Source of the DNA: Bacteroidota bacterium | GTDB taxonomy: Bacteria > Bacteroidota > Bacteroidia > SXHM01 | Assembly (NCBI GenBank): GCA_947478465.1 | Contig: CANJWH010000018.1 | Coordinates: forward strand, 1-50,336 | Length of the DNA: 50,336 bases | Reading direction: 5' to 3' | In this document: positions 17,550 to 25,782 of the stretch, piece by piece | How positions within the stretch are numbered: the stretch's first letter is position 1 | How the letters are laid out: every line of letters begins with the position of its first letter | Notes under the pieces: generated by a model | Seen by the model: only the letters and a program-made list of their open reading frames with translations | What the model was told of the DNA's origin: nothing | Database searches by the model: none | Position numbers and translations under genes: made by a program

Positions 17550-17563
17550 TGTACACATGTACA
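17550..17563. promoter_or_regulatory. Operator-like site TGTACACATGTACA
   Basis: Two TGTACA half-sites with a 2-bp spacer (CA). The flanking bases extend the symmetry to CAGTGTAC/GTACACTG. Its centre is 42 bp, about four helical turns, from the site at 17508, so two dimers would bind the same DNA face. Confidence 0.5.
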
Positions 17564-17575
17564 CTGTGAACAGTA

Positions 17576-17830
17576 TCAGGCAGCAGGTGTAAAAGTGCGG
17601 TAAATAAGCCACAGATCATGGCGGCTGTTTACTCCGTATTCATCTTTTAGGCTGCGGACATAGTTGCTGATAGAGCTGCGCTCTTTGTGTATCAGAGCCT
17701 TAATTTCTTTATCACCTTTTCCTTCGCCTATGCAACGGAAGGTAAGCTGCAGGTGAGGTGAAAGGTTTTGAAATTTTTTAAGATTCTCTTCCTGCTCCAA
17801 GAGCAAAAGGCCCTGCAAACAGACTTGCAA
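17576..17830 (-). CDS. LuxR-type (GerE) HTH protein or fragment
   Basis: 84 residues. The sequence from LSPHLQLTFRCIGEGKGDKEIK through SISNYVRSLKDEYGVNSRHDL aligns with the four-helix GerE DNA-binding domain of LuxR/NarL regulators (the pattern L-T-P..E..GKS-NKEIA...TV-NHV..I..KLGV.NR.EL). There is no receiver or ligand domain. It starts at a TTG inside the end of an upstream truncated gene (53-bp overlap, different frame), so it may be the surviving 3' end of a longer regulator. Its 3' end abuts two TGTACA palindromes. If functional it could be a single-domain regulator of the 17348-15944 genes. Confidence 0.55.
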   Translation of the reverse strand: MQVCLQGLLLLEQEENLKKFQNLSPHLQLTFRCIGEGKGDKEIKALIHKERSSISNYVRSLKDEYGVNSRHDLWLIYRTFTPAA

Positions 17831-18170
17831 ATAAGGTACTCATTTGTGCACCTCTGTAGCCTCTGTAATATTTAGCGGCATCCATGCGGCCCTGTTTGCT
17901 CATGCTGCTTTCCATTGTTTGTGCTGTTGCACCCGTCTGTTTGGGATTAACTTCTTTTACAATTTTTTCCACCTCGCTTTCCTGATAGGCAAACAGACTT
18001 CCGTCAGCCATCAGTATTTTAAGGGTTTTACCGGGAATTTGTTCCATCACCAGCCCGCGGATAATGCTTCCGTTTTTTAAATACACAACATCCTGTAAGG
18101 CCTGACTTTGTGCCAAAGATGTTTTGAAAAGAATAAGAACAAACAGAAGAGGAAGATAAAAGGTTTTCAT
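17778..18170 (-). pseudogene. Truncated exported protein (DVVYLKNGS-type)
   Basis: 131 residues from the ATG at 18170: signal peptide KTFYLPLLFVLILFKTSLAQ, then DVVYLKNGSIIRGLVMEQIPG and an acidic E-rich stretch, then DAAKYYRGYRGAQMSTLFASLF. Bacteroidota proteins of this kind (secreted, with a YYKGYKGA motif) normally continue for another membrane-proximal and basic segment, from memory. Here the frame stops straight after a Gly/Ala/Phe-rich stretch, overlapping the HTH gene. A deletion or frameshift is likely; intact short protein is the alternative. A TACATTTG box is 20 nt upstream of the ATG, so the gene may still be transcribed. Confidence 0.55.
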
Positions 18171-18190
18171 AGTTGGAGATTTAGACAGTA

Positions 18191-18198
18191 CAAATGTA
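18191..18198 (-). promoter_or_regulatory. -7 box TACATTTG
   Basis: Exact TAnnTTTG on the minus strand, 20 nt before the ATG at 18170. Confidence 0.45.
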
Positions 18199-18295
18199 GC
18201 AATTACAAAACGGTGTCTTTGTGGCAAAAACTCTTCTTACTTTTTCAGCAATCATACCCGTTCAGGATTATGCATACGATAGTTAACGAAGACTA

Positions 18296-18958
18296 TTAAT
18301 AGCTTGCCTTTAACTGAGCTATTTCAACGATTTCCAATTGTTGATAACTGATTACAGTTACTTTTACCCAAGCATATATTAAGTAGCCATCCTTTTCAAC
18401 CATAAGTCCAATGTACTTGTTTGTTTGATCTATCCATATTCCATATGTTCCTCCAGGGCCGGGTGTTGAACAGGATGTGCTGCGCCCACCTAAATTCATG
18501 TTAGCGCTTACCCAATTCTTATTTTGGTTTAATGTATCACCTGATACTAGTATTTGGGGTGACAGAACTGTATCACAAGCAAGTATTTTGCAATTAGGCT
18601 GCTTTGCATTTAAACTGATTTCTCCATAATAATAACAAGGACTGTAACAATAATTAACATAAAACTCAAAATCAGTAATTGCATCACCATCAAGGTTCAG
18701 CTCATAAAAGTCACCATCCGTACATCTGTCAGGGGGACATACTACTTCGTTAATAGGATAACGGCTAAGACCTTCTGCTGTTTCCCCAACAACCAGAAAA
18801 TTTTGCAGATATTCTTGTTCTTTTTTGCAAGAAGAAAGAACAAGCGTCAACAGCACTAAAAATATACTTAAAGCGTATTTCAATTTAAGAACTAATATGT
18901 TACTTAATTTTCCATCAAAAATAACACAATAAATTTTCTGTCCAATTTTGTTAGCCAT
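18296..18958 (-). CDS. Hypothetical lipoprotein
   Basis: 220 residues. A hydrophobic stretch ends in the lipobox VLSSC (Cys about residue 44) followed by KKEQ, so an outer- or inner-membrane lipoprotein. The N-terminus before the signal (MANKIGQKIYCVIFDGK) is longer than usual and no closer ATG exists; the true start may be a downstream TTG. The mature part is Cys-rich (VVCPPDRCTDG, YCYSPCYYYG, CKILACD) and contains LNLDGDAITDFEFYVNYC, like the LDxDGDGxxDF Asp-rich segments of Bacteroidota exported proteins, plus YGIWIDQTNKYIGLMV. No known function. Flanked on both sides by a duplicated promoter-like block (see findings). Confidence 0.7.
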   Translation of the reverse strand: MANKIGQKIYCVIFDGKLSNILVLKLKYALSIFLVLLTLVLSSCKKEQEYLQNFLVVGETAEGLSRYPINEVVCPPDRCTDGDFYELNLDGDAITDFEFYVNYCYSPCYYYGEISLNAKQPNCKILACDTVLSPQILVSGDTLNQNKNWVSANMNLGGRSTSCSTPGPGGTYGIWIDQTNKYIGLMVEKDGYLIYAWVKVTVISYQQLEIVEIAQLKASY

Positions 18959-19021
18959 ATTTATTTTTTACCAAGCTCTGCGTCTCCTCCGGTATTAGTC
19001 TATGTAACAAAAAACTCTTCT

Positions 19022-19029
19022 TACTTTTG
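19022..19029 (+). promoter_or_regulatory. -7 box TACTTTTG
   Basis: Exact TAnnTTTG followed by C, 5 nt before the ATG at 19035: a near-leaderless start. The whole block from about 19008 is repeated at about 18226 with one base of the box changed. Confidence 0.55.
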
Positions 19030-19034
19030 CAGCA

Positions 19035-19685
19035 ATGAAATCCCCTGCCCTGCTCCTGCTTTTCATTTTTGCAAGCCTTCAGCTTAGTGCACAGGAGTTG
19101 CTGCAATACGCACCGGGCTTTGAATTTCGCGAAGGAGTATATGCTACGTTTGAAGCATTCAAAAACAATAACCCCATTCCTAAAAATTCAATTATCAGCA
19201 AACTGGATAAATCAGATACCGAGTTTTTACCCGGTATTCTGGACGGGAAAACATTCAGCTATAAAGATGAACGTGACTCAGTACAAACGCTGAGTACAGA
19301 AAATGTATGGGGCTTTTCGCGCAACGACAATATTTTTATCCGTTCAGGAAATGATTTTAACCGCATTGCTGTGCTGGGCAGCCTTTCGCATTTTGTGGCT
19401 ACCATAACGGTTTATTATAACAGCATGAACAGTCCGTTTATGAATCCCTATTACGGGCCGGTCGGTACGCCCACCACCACACAAGAGATGCGGCAGATGA
19501 TGCTGGATTTTAAAACCGGAAAAACAATTGATTTTACTCAGGAAAACCTTGAATACATTTTGCAGCGCGACCAGCGCCTGTTTGACGAATTTAACGCCCT
19601 GAAGAAATCACAGAAAAAAGACCTGCTCTTTCTTTACCTGCGCAAATACAACGAAAAACATCCGATATTTTTCCCTGCAAAGTGA
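19035..19685 (+). CDS. Hypothetical exported protein
   Basis: 216 residues: signal peptide KSPALLLLFIFASLQLSAQ, then a mature part without recognised domain. Features include GFEFREGVYATFEAFKNNNP near the mature N-terminus, a LEYIL-RDQRLFDEFNALKKSQK helix near 165-190 and a basic C-terminus ending in FFPAK. The opening EFREGVYATFEAFKNN looks like a Bacteroidota family of exported proteins of unknown function. Probably periplasmic or outer-membrane associated. It starts 5 nt after a promoter box and is followed by ettA 97 bp later. Confidence 0.8.
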   Translation: MKSPALLLLFIFASLQLSAQELLQYAPGFEFREGVYATFEAFKNNNPIPKNSIISKLDKSDTEFLPGILDGKTFSYKDERDSVQTLSTENVWGFSRNDNIFIRSGNDFNRIAVLGSLSHFVATITVYYNSMNSPFMNPYYGPVGTPTTTQEMRQMMLDFKTGKTIDFTQENLEYILQRDQRLFDEFNALKKSQKKDLLFLYLRKYNEKHPIFFPAK

Positions 19686-19781
19686 AGCCTATTTTACGAT
19701 ATTTGCACGCTTGAAAATCAGGGGTGGAAGAACGGGCAATCCAACTTATAACTCCTAACCTATAACTTATAACTTCTTAAC

Positions 19782-21461
19782 ATGGCAGCAGACGATAAAA
19801 AAATAATATTCTCGATGGTGAAAGTCAGCAAGACTTTCCCACCACAAAAACAAGTACTGAAAGACATCTATATATCTTTCTATTATGGAGCTAAGATCGG
19901 TATCATCGGTCTTAACGGTTCAGGTAAATCAACCCTGCTTAAAATCATTGCAGGCGTTGAAAAATCATTTGACGGTGAAGTAGCTTTTTCGCCCGGATAC
20001 AAAGTAGGTTACTTAGAACAGGAACCAAAACTTGACAACACCAAAACGGGAAAAGAAATTGTGATGGAAGGTGTGCAGGAACTGGCTAACATCCTGAAAG
20101 AATACGAAGAGGTGAACAACAAATTTGCCGAGCCCATGAGCGATGAAGCCATGGATAAACTCATCACCCGCCAGGGACAATTGAATGATTTAATTGACCA
20201 ACATAACCTGTGGGAATTAGACAGTAAAATTGAGCGCGCTATGGATGCCTTGCGTTGTCCTGAAGGTGACCAGTTAGTAGGAACCATGTCGGGCGGTGAG
20301 CGCAGAAGAATTGCGCTGTGCCGTTTGCTGTTGCAGGAACCTGAAATTCTTTTGCTGGATGAGCCAACCAACCATTTGGATGCCGAATCAATTGACTGGC
20401 TGGAGCAACACTTGAAACAATACAAAGGCACAGTTATCGCCATCACCCACGACAGGTATTTCCTTGATAACGTTGCAGGCTGGATATTAGAACTTGACCG
20501 CGGAGAAGGTATTCCGTGGAAAGGAAACTACACCGAATGGCTGGAACAAAAAGGAAAACGTTTGGCACAGGAAGAAAAGACTGAAAGCAAGCGCCAGAAA
20601 ACATTGGCGCGTGAGTTGGAATGGGTGCGCATGGGTCCTAAAGGAAGACAGGCAAAACAGAAAGCAAGGTTGGGAGCTTATGACCGGATGCTGAACCAGG
20701 ATGTAAAAGCAACAGAAGAAAAACTGGAGATCTATATTCCTAACGGTCCTCGTTTGGGTAACGAAGTTATTGAAGCAATCAATGTTTCAAAGGCTTACGG
20801 TGATAAGTTGTTATATGAGAACCTGAACTTCAAATTACCTCCTGCAGGAATTGTTGGAATCATTGGTCCCAACGGTGCGGGTAAAACAACCTTGTTCCGT
20901 TTAATTATGGGACAGGAGAAGCCCGACAAAGGACAATTTAAAGTTGGAGAAACCGTTAAGGTTGCCTACGTTGATCAGGCACACGCAGAGATTGACCCCG
21001 AGAAAACTGTTTGGGAAACCATATCAGGCGGAAACGAAATTATTGAAATGGGTAACCGCAGTCTTAATTCACGGGCGTATGTATCGCGTTTCAACTTTAA
21101 CGGACAAGACCAGGGAAAGAAAGTAAAAGTGCTTTCGGGCGGTGAGCGAAATCGTCTGCACCTTGCCATGACTTTGAAACAGGAAGCCAACGTATTGCTG
21201 CTGGATGAGCCTACCAACGATATTGACGTAAATACATTGCGTGCATTGGAAGAAGGTCTGGAAAGTTTTGCAGGCTGTGCGGTGGTTATCTCTCACGACC
21301 GTTGGTTCTTAGACCGTATCTGTACACACATCCTTGCCTTTGAAGGAAACTCAGAAGTATATTATTTTGAAGGCGGCTACACTGAATACGAAGAAAACCG
21401 TAAGAAGCGCATGGGTGATGCAACACCACACAGATTGCGTTATAAAAAATTAGTGGTGTAA
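19782..21461 (+). CDS. ettA: Energy-dependent translational throttle ABC-F ATPase
   Basis: 559 residues, the EttA length. Two ABC domains: Walker A GLNGSGKST at 43-51, signature MSGGERRRIAL and Walker B LLLDEPTNHLDAESIDWLE in the first; Walker A GPNGAGKTT at about 362, signature LSGGERNRLHL and LLLDEPTNDIDV in the second. Between them are the ABC-F linker (P-site tRNA interaction motif, WVRMGPKGRQAKQKARL) and an arm. EttA binds the ribosomal E site and gates the first elongation steps according to ATP/ADP ratio. The N-terminal KIIFSMVKVSKTFPPQKQVLKDI is the EttA type. A REP-like element follows the stop. Confidence 0.97.
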   Translation: MAADDKKIIFSMVKVSKTFPPQKQVLKDIYISFYYGAKIGIIGLNGSGKSTLLKIIAGVEKSFDGEVAFSPGYKVGYLEQEPKLDNTKTGKEIVMEGVQELANILKEYEEVNNKFAEPMSDEAMDKLITRQGQLNDLIDQHNLWELDSKIERAMDALRCPEGDQLVGTMSGGERRRIALCRLLLQEPEILLLDEPTNHLDAESIDWLEQHLKQYKGTVIAITHDRYFLDNVAGWILELDRGEGIPWKGNYTEWLEQKGKRLAQEEKTESKRQKTLARELEWVRMGPKGRQAKQKARLGAYDRMLNQDVKATEEKLEIYIPNGPRLGNEVIEAINVSKAYGDKLLYENLNFKLPPAGIVGIIGPNGAGKTTLFRLIMGQEKPDKGQFKVGETVKVAYVDQAHAEIDPEKTVWETISGGNEIIEMGNRSLNSRAYVSRFNFNGQDQGKKVKVLSGGERNRLHLAMTLKQEANVLLLDEPTNDIDVNTLRALEEGLESFAGCAVVISHDRWFLDRICTHILAFEGNSEVYYFEGGYTEYEENRKKRMGDATPHRLRYKKLVV

Positions 21462-21469
21462 ATAATTAA

Positions 21470-21546
21470 CGTCACCCTGTCCCGATAGCTATCGGGATGT
21501 TTCAGGGTCTCTTTCATTGAGATGCTGAAACAAGTTCAGCATGACG
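21470..21546. repeat. REP-like inverted repeat with nested palindrome
   Basis: Same family as 17392-17453: CGTCACCCTG...GAAACAAGTTCAGCATGACG. The left arm is interrupted by a perfect palindrome TCCCGATAGCTATCGGGA (21480-21497). The ATG inside its right end (21541) gives a false upstream start for the next gene. Confidence 0.85.
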
Positions 21547-21558
21547 AACAGAAACAGA

Positions 21559-22980
21559 ATGGTAGACTACCTAAAAAACAATCCTTTCTTCACCGGTTTA
21601 TTGCTGGTGATAATTGTTTTTGTGGGAGTTAAGATTCCGTTCCTCAGTCTGCCATACTATTGGGACGAAGCATGGGTGTATGGTCCTGCCATCCGCACGA
21701 TGGAAGCAACCAAGCTGGGTATTTTACCTGATGCACTTCCTCCTGAACTTTCGCGCGGGCATCCTTTATTATTCCACTTTCTTGGTGCAGCCTGGATGAC
21801 AGCATTCGGAACATCAACCACCGTTGGACATATCTTTCCATTGTTTCTTTCGGTGTTATTATTTGTTGCTGTTTATTTGTTTGGCAAAAAGATTTTCCTC
21901 AGCGACAAAGCCGGATTTACTGCTGCATTTGTATTAGCACTGCAACCAATTTTTTTAGCACAAAGCGGTTTGCTTCTTCCTGAAGTTATGCTTGCATTGT
22001 TTTCGCTCATTACCTTTTATTTCTACTTAGATAACAAGCGCATACTTTACGTACTAGCAGGCATCTTAACACTCTTCACCAAAGAATCAGGATTAACCGT
22101 TATTGCAACACTCCTTCTATGGACTTTGCTGGAGGCTTTGTTTTCAAGTGATGGCAAAAAGTGGAAGAAGTTTTTTGTCAACTCCATCATCATTTCATTG
22201 CCGCTTATTCCTTTTGTAGCATATTTTGTTTATCAGAATATGATTCAGGGATGGTTCTTTTTTCCGGAGCATATTGGTTTAATTGCAAGTACACCAGAAA
22301 AAATCTTAAATCAGCTGGAGCGTTATGCTGCTTATGTTTTTATTTATCAGGGAAGAAATCTGCTCACGTTCTCTACCATTATTGCCTTGCTGGTAGTGCC
22401 TTTCAGCGGAAGAACACTGGATCAGAACGAAAGTAAGGCAGTGTTAGTTCTGCTATTGCATTGCTTTGTTTACCTCATTTTCAGCAGCCTTAATTTTTAT
22501 TCCGACCGCTATACCATGATGCTTATTCCCATGCTTTCATTGCTGTTTGCATTCAGCATTAACAAAGCATTTGATTTCAACTGGGTACCCTGGGTAGTAT
22601 TGGTTGTGGTGGCAGGATTACAGTGGCAGGAAATAAACAAACGCACCAACTCAGACCACAATCTTGGTTATGCCGATGCTATTGAAACGCATGAGAAAGC
22701 AATTGCTTACTGCGAAGAAAAAGAACTGAAAGATAAAATCTTCTACGGCTATTTTCTGATGGAGCGTTACATGGAAAACCCTTATTCAGGATATGTTACC
22801 GAAGATAATAAATTTGCTGATGTAAGCGGAGTTTTTACTGACAAAACAGAATATGCCATCTTCTCAAATGTGGAAGACAAAGAAAACTACGAATTTTTAA
22901 AAACCACTAAACGACTGAAGTTACTGGAGCGCTTTGAAGAGCGCAACGCATGGACTGAGGTCTATAAAGTAGAGAAGTAA
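21559..22980 (+). CDS. Glycosyltransferase family 39-type integral membrane protein
   Basis: 473 residues from MVDYLKNN at 21559; the in-frame ATG at 21541 lies within the REP element and is less likely. The N-terminal TM segment is followed by LPYYWDEAWVYGP, where the Asp-Glu pair is the catalytic/metal motif of the first periplasmic loop in PMT/ArnT-type enzymes. Then RGHPLLFHFL, several TM helices (about 70-340) and a soluble C-terminal part of about 120 residues. Enzymes of this kind move a sugar from a polyprenyl-phosphate donor to lipid or protein on the periplasmic side. Sugar and acceptor unknown. It sits between two REP elements. Confidence 0.87.
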   Translation: MVDYLKNNPFFTGLLLVIIVFVGVKIPFLSLPYYWDEAWVYGPAIRTMEATKLGILPDALPPELSRGHPLLFHFLGAAWMTAFGTSTTVGHIFPLFLSVLLFVAVYLFGKKIFLSDKAGFTAAFVLALQPIFLAQSGLLLPEVMLALFSLITFYFYLDNKRILYVLAGILTLFTKESGLTVIATLLLWTLLEALFSSDGKKWKKFFVNSIIISLPLIPFVAYFVYQNMIQGWFFFPEHIGLIASTPEKILNQLERYAAYVFIYQGRNLLTFSTIIALLVVPFSGRTLDQNESKAVLVLLLHCFVYLIFSSLNFYSDRYTMMLIPMLSLLFAFSINKAFDFNWVPWVVLVVVAGLQWQEINKRTNSDHNLGYADAIETHEKAIAYCEEKELKDKIFYGYFLMERYMENPYSGYVTEDNKFADVSGVFTDKTEYAIFSNVEDKENYEFLKTTKRLKLLERFEERNAWTEVYKVEK

Positions 22981-22982
22981 TT

Positions 22983-23045
22983 CGTCACCCTGAACTTGTT
23001 TCAGGGTCTATCTGATTGAGATGCTGAAACAAGTTCAGCATGACG
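22983..23045. repeat. REP-like inverted repeat (CTGAACTTGTTTCAGG family)
   Basis: CGTCACCCTGAACTTGTTTC... with mirror arm GAAACAAGTTCAGCATGACG. Nearly the same sequence as 17392-17453, including GAGATGCTGAAAC. It starts directly behind the glycosyltransferase stop. Confidence 0.88.
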
Positions 23046-23060
23046 TTCGCGATTACTAAT

Positions 23061-23068
23061 TATATTTG
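23061..23068 (+). promoter_or_regulatory. -7 box TATATTTG of hisS
   Basis: Exact TAnnTTTG, 17 nt before the TTG start of hisS, directly behind the REP element. Confidence 0.55.
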
Positions 23069-23085
23069 TCCGCAAACCAAAGACA

Positions 23086-24453
23086 TTGAAACCCTCTATT
23101 CCAAAAGGCACACGCGATTTTTCACCTGCAGAAATGGTGAAACGCAATTATATTTTTGACACCATACGTTCGGTTTACCAGCGCTACGGTTATTTACCCA
23201 TTGAAACACCTTCTATGGAAAATACCGAAACGCTGATGGGGAAATACGGGGAAGAAGGTGACAGATTAATTTTCAGAATTCTTGACTCGGGAAATCCATT
23301 TGACCAATTCAAAATTTCAGACGAGAATTTTAAGGTTTCAAATATTTCAGGTAAGGCACTTCGATACGACTTAACTGTTCCCTTTGCGCGTTATGTTGTG
23401 ATGAACCGCAATGACATAACATTCCCGTTTAAACGCTACCAGATTCAACCGGTATGGCGCGCAGACCGTCCGCAGAAAGGACGCTACCGCGAGTTTTATC
23501 AATGTGATGCCGATGTAATTGGCAGCAACTCTTTACTGAATGAAGTGGAGTTGATTGAAATTATTAATGAAGTGTTTTCAAAATTGGGAGTTGGTGTTAC
23601 CATTAAAATCAACAACCGTAAAATACTAAGCGGTATTGCTGAAGTGATTGGTGAAAAAGAAAAGATTGTGGACATCACGGTTGCCATTGATAAGTTAGAT
23701 AAGATTGGCGTGGATGGCGTAAATAAGGAATTGCAGGAGAAAGGTATTTCACAAACTGCGTTTATAAAACTTCAGCCGCTTATTACGTTTAAAGGCAACA
23801 CTACTGAAAAACTTGCGTTGTTAAAATGGGTGCTTGCTGATTCTGAAATCGGTAAAAAAGGAATTGAAGAAATAGAAAATATTTTTGAGAAAATAAAACC
23901 CTTCGACTACGCTCAGGGTGACAGTAAATCTGTCAATCTTGAATTAGATATAACCCTTGCCCGAGGACTTAATTACTATACCGGAGCAATCATTGAAGTA
24001 AAAGTAAATGAGGCAAAGAGCACCTTTACCGGCAGTATTTGTGGTGGCGGAAGATATGATGATTTAACAGGCATTTTCGGTTTGCCGGATGTTTCAGGTG
24101 TAGGCATTTCATTTGGTGCCGACAGGATTTATGATGTGCTGGAAGAACTGAAAATGTTTCCGGATTCAGCTTCTGCATCAACCAAAGTATTGGTTGTTAA
24201 TTTTGGTGAAGAAGAAGAAAACTATGCTTTACAAATTACAAGAAAACTACGGGAAGCAGGCATCAATACCGAGCTATACCCGGATATTGCAAAACTAAAG
24301 AAACAGTTTTCTTATGCAGACGCAAAGAGAATTCCGTTTGTAATTACAGCAGGCAAAGATGAAATAGCTAAGGGGATTGTTGCTCTGAAAAACATGAGCA
24401 GTGGTGAGCAATATGCGCTGTCACTTGCTGAGGCAATAGAAAAACTAAGCTGA
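23086..24453 (+). CDS. hisS: Histidyl-tRNA synthetase
   Basis: 455 residues. Charges tRNA-His. The start is TTG: no in-frame ATG exists before the conserved N-terminus [13 protein letters not shown], which must be included. Class II motif 2 region [19 protein letters not shown] is at about 122-140, the histidine-specific ARGLNYYTG at about 290-298, motif 3 [13 protein letters not shown] near 345, and an anticodon-binding domain at the end. At 23899-23924 the DNA is a REP-like half element (CCTTCGACTACGCTCAGGGT) translated as PFDYAQGDS within the variable loop before [11 protein letters not shown]. The reading frame stays open, so the protein is probably active. Confidence 0.96.
   Translation: MKPSIPKGTRDFSPAEMVKRNYIFDTIRSVYQRYGYLPIETPSMENTETLMGKYGEEGDRLIFRILDSGNPFDQFKISDENFKVSNISGKALRYDLTVPFARYVVMNRNDITFPFKRYQIQPVWRADRPQKGRYREFYQCDADVIGSNSLLNEVELIEIINEVFSKLGVGVTIKINNRKILSGIAEVIGEKEKIVDITVAIDKLDKIGVDGVNKELQEKGISQTAFIKLQPLITFKGNTTEKLALLKWVLADSEIGKKGIEEIENIFEKIKPFDYAQGDSKSVNLELDITLARGLNYYTGAIIEVKVNEAKSTFTGSICGGGRYDDLTGIFGLPDVSGVGISFGADRIYDVLEELKMFPDSASASTKVLVVNFGEEEENYALQITRKLREAGINTELYPDIAKLKKQFSYADAKRIPFVITAGKDEIAKGIVALKNMSSGEQYALSLAEAIEKLS
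23899..23924. repeat. REP-like half element inside hisS
   Basis: CCCTTCGACTACGCTCAGGG followed by TGACAG, translated in frame as PFDYAQGDS. It shares its core with the elements at 4444-4500 and 11107-11128. Confidence 0.8.
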
Positions 24454-24480
24454 TTTGTCAACTACAAATCAGTTTCCGAA

Positions 24481-25782
24481 ATGATTTCAAGAATAAACAT
24501 ACTGCTGGTGATTGCAGCAGCAAGTTTTTTTTCTGCCTGTAATCCGCTGAATAAATTTCAGTCAGCAGCACCTGACGAAATGAAGTCTGTGCTTTCTTCC
24601 TACCTTCCTTTAAATGCTGTTGCCCCTGATGACCCCGCATTTTTTGACGACAGTATAAATACCAATACGAACTACTGTCCAAAATTAAGTGAACCGTATT
24701 GGTTAATTCCTTCTCTTGATTTACCTAAAGAAGTGAAACCACAAAAATCAAACAACAACATTTCCATCAGTATTTTCAACAACCGATTGTATGTGGCTTT
24801 TCGGACCGGTCCTACACATTTTGCTTCAAAGAAAACAGGTATGTATATTATCTCAACTGCGGATGGAGCAAACTGGAAAAAAGAAATGGAGTTTTTTGTT
24901 GGAAGAGATTTCAGAGAACCTTTCTTAATTCCGATTGATGGCAAACTGCATTTCTATTGCTTTGGCGCAGGAACAAAAATGACTGCCTTTGAACCTGAAT
25001 TTATAAGTCACTACACTTCAAGTGGTGACGGTAACTGGACAGGTCCGGAAAATGTGTTGGATAAAGGCGAAGTCCACTGGAGTTTATTGAACCGAAATGG
25101 CAAAACGTATATGACCAGTTATGAAGGCTCGCACTACATTTTAAAAGGTGAAAGCAAAGTTTCTCTTTTGTTTAAGCAAACAACAAACGGAAAAGATTTT
25201 TATCCTGTTGGCGACAGCGCAAGAGTTTACTTTGGTGGCGTATCAGAAACAGCATTTGAATTTGATAAAAGTGGCAACGTTTGGGCGCTTACCAGATTAG
25301 AAGATGGCGACAAAACAGGATTTGGTTCGCATGTAGTTTTTGCAGACAAAAACGATTTAGGTAACTGGCAATTTCCTGAAACCGCTGATCCGAATTGTTA
25401 TATGTCGCCAAAAATGTTTCGGCATGGAGACGAGCTTTATCTGATAGCGCGCAAACAATTGGGTAAAAAACCTTTTGGCAAAACAAACAGAAAACTATCC
25501 ATGAAAAAGCAACGCATCCGCAATTGGGTTGGCTTTTCACTATCTCCAAAGTCAACTGCACTTTACAGAATTAACAAAGAAAGCCGCAAAGTGGAATGGG
25601 TTATGAACCTGCCGGGAGCAGGTGATACAGCCTTTCCATCCATTCAACGTTTAGACAAAGACCGCTTTCTTATTGCCAACTATTCTTCTCCTTTTAAATA
25701 CAAAAAAAGAAACTGGCTTAATGGTCAGTTAGGAAGAACAGGAATTTATCTACAGGTAATTTCGTTTGCGCCCTGCAACTGA
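24481..25782 (+). CDS. Lipoprotein of sialidase/beta-propeller-like appearance
   Basis: 433 residues: short signal peptide with lipobox FSAC (Cys about 20). The mature part has recurring strand-turn motifs typical of beta-propeller or sialidase-like folds: NRLYVAFRTGPTHF, STADGANWKKEMEF, GKLHFYCFGAG, NRNGKTYMTSYEG, TNGKDFYPVG, GNVWALTRLEDGD, GDELYLIARKQ. The TADGANW and TTNGKDF turns resemble Asp-box repeats of sialidase-like proteins, but the catalytic Arg triad was not identified. A surface lipoprotein is likely, with enzyme activity doubtful. It follows hisS by 27 bp and shares its stop codon boundary with the convergent phosphomutase gene (TGA|TCA, no gap). Confidence 0.72.
   Translation: MISRINILLVIAAASFFSACNPLNKFQSAAPDEMKSVLSSYLPLNAVAPDDPAFFDDSINTNTNYCPKLSEPYWLIPSLDLPKEVKPQKSNNNISISIFNNRLYVAFRTGPTHFASKKTGMYIISTADGANWKKEMEFFVGRDFREPFLIPIDGKLHFYCFGAGTKMTAFEPEFISHYTSSGDGNWTGPENVLDKGEVHWSLLNRNGKTYMTSYEGSHYILKGESKVSLLFKQTTNGKDFYPVGDSARVYFGGVSETAFEFDKSGNVWALTRLEDGDKTGFGSHVVFADKNDLGNWQFPETADPNCYMSPKMFRHGDELYLIARKQLGKKPFGKTNRKLSMKKQRIRNWVGFSLSPKSTALYRINKESRKVEWVMNLPGAGDTAFPSIQRLDKDRFLIANYSSPFKYKKRNWLNGQLGRTGIYLQVISFAPCN

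Noticed and set aside
21541-21558. Upstream ATG of the GT39 gene
   Set aside because: It belongs to the right arm of the REP-like element; the next ATG at 21559 gives a better fit.
24458-24682. Minus-strand 74-codon frame over the lipoprotein start
   Set aside because: Shadow of the gene at 24481; the Gln/Lys-rich text has no homology and no promoter.
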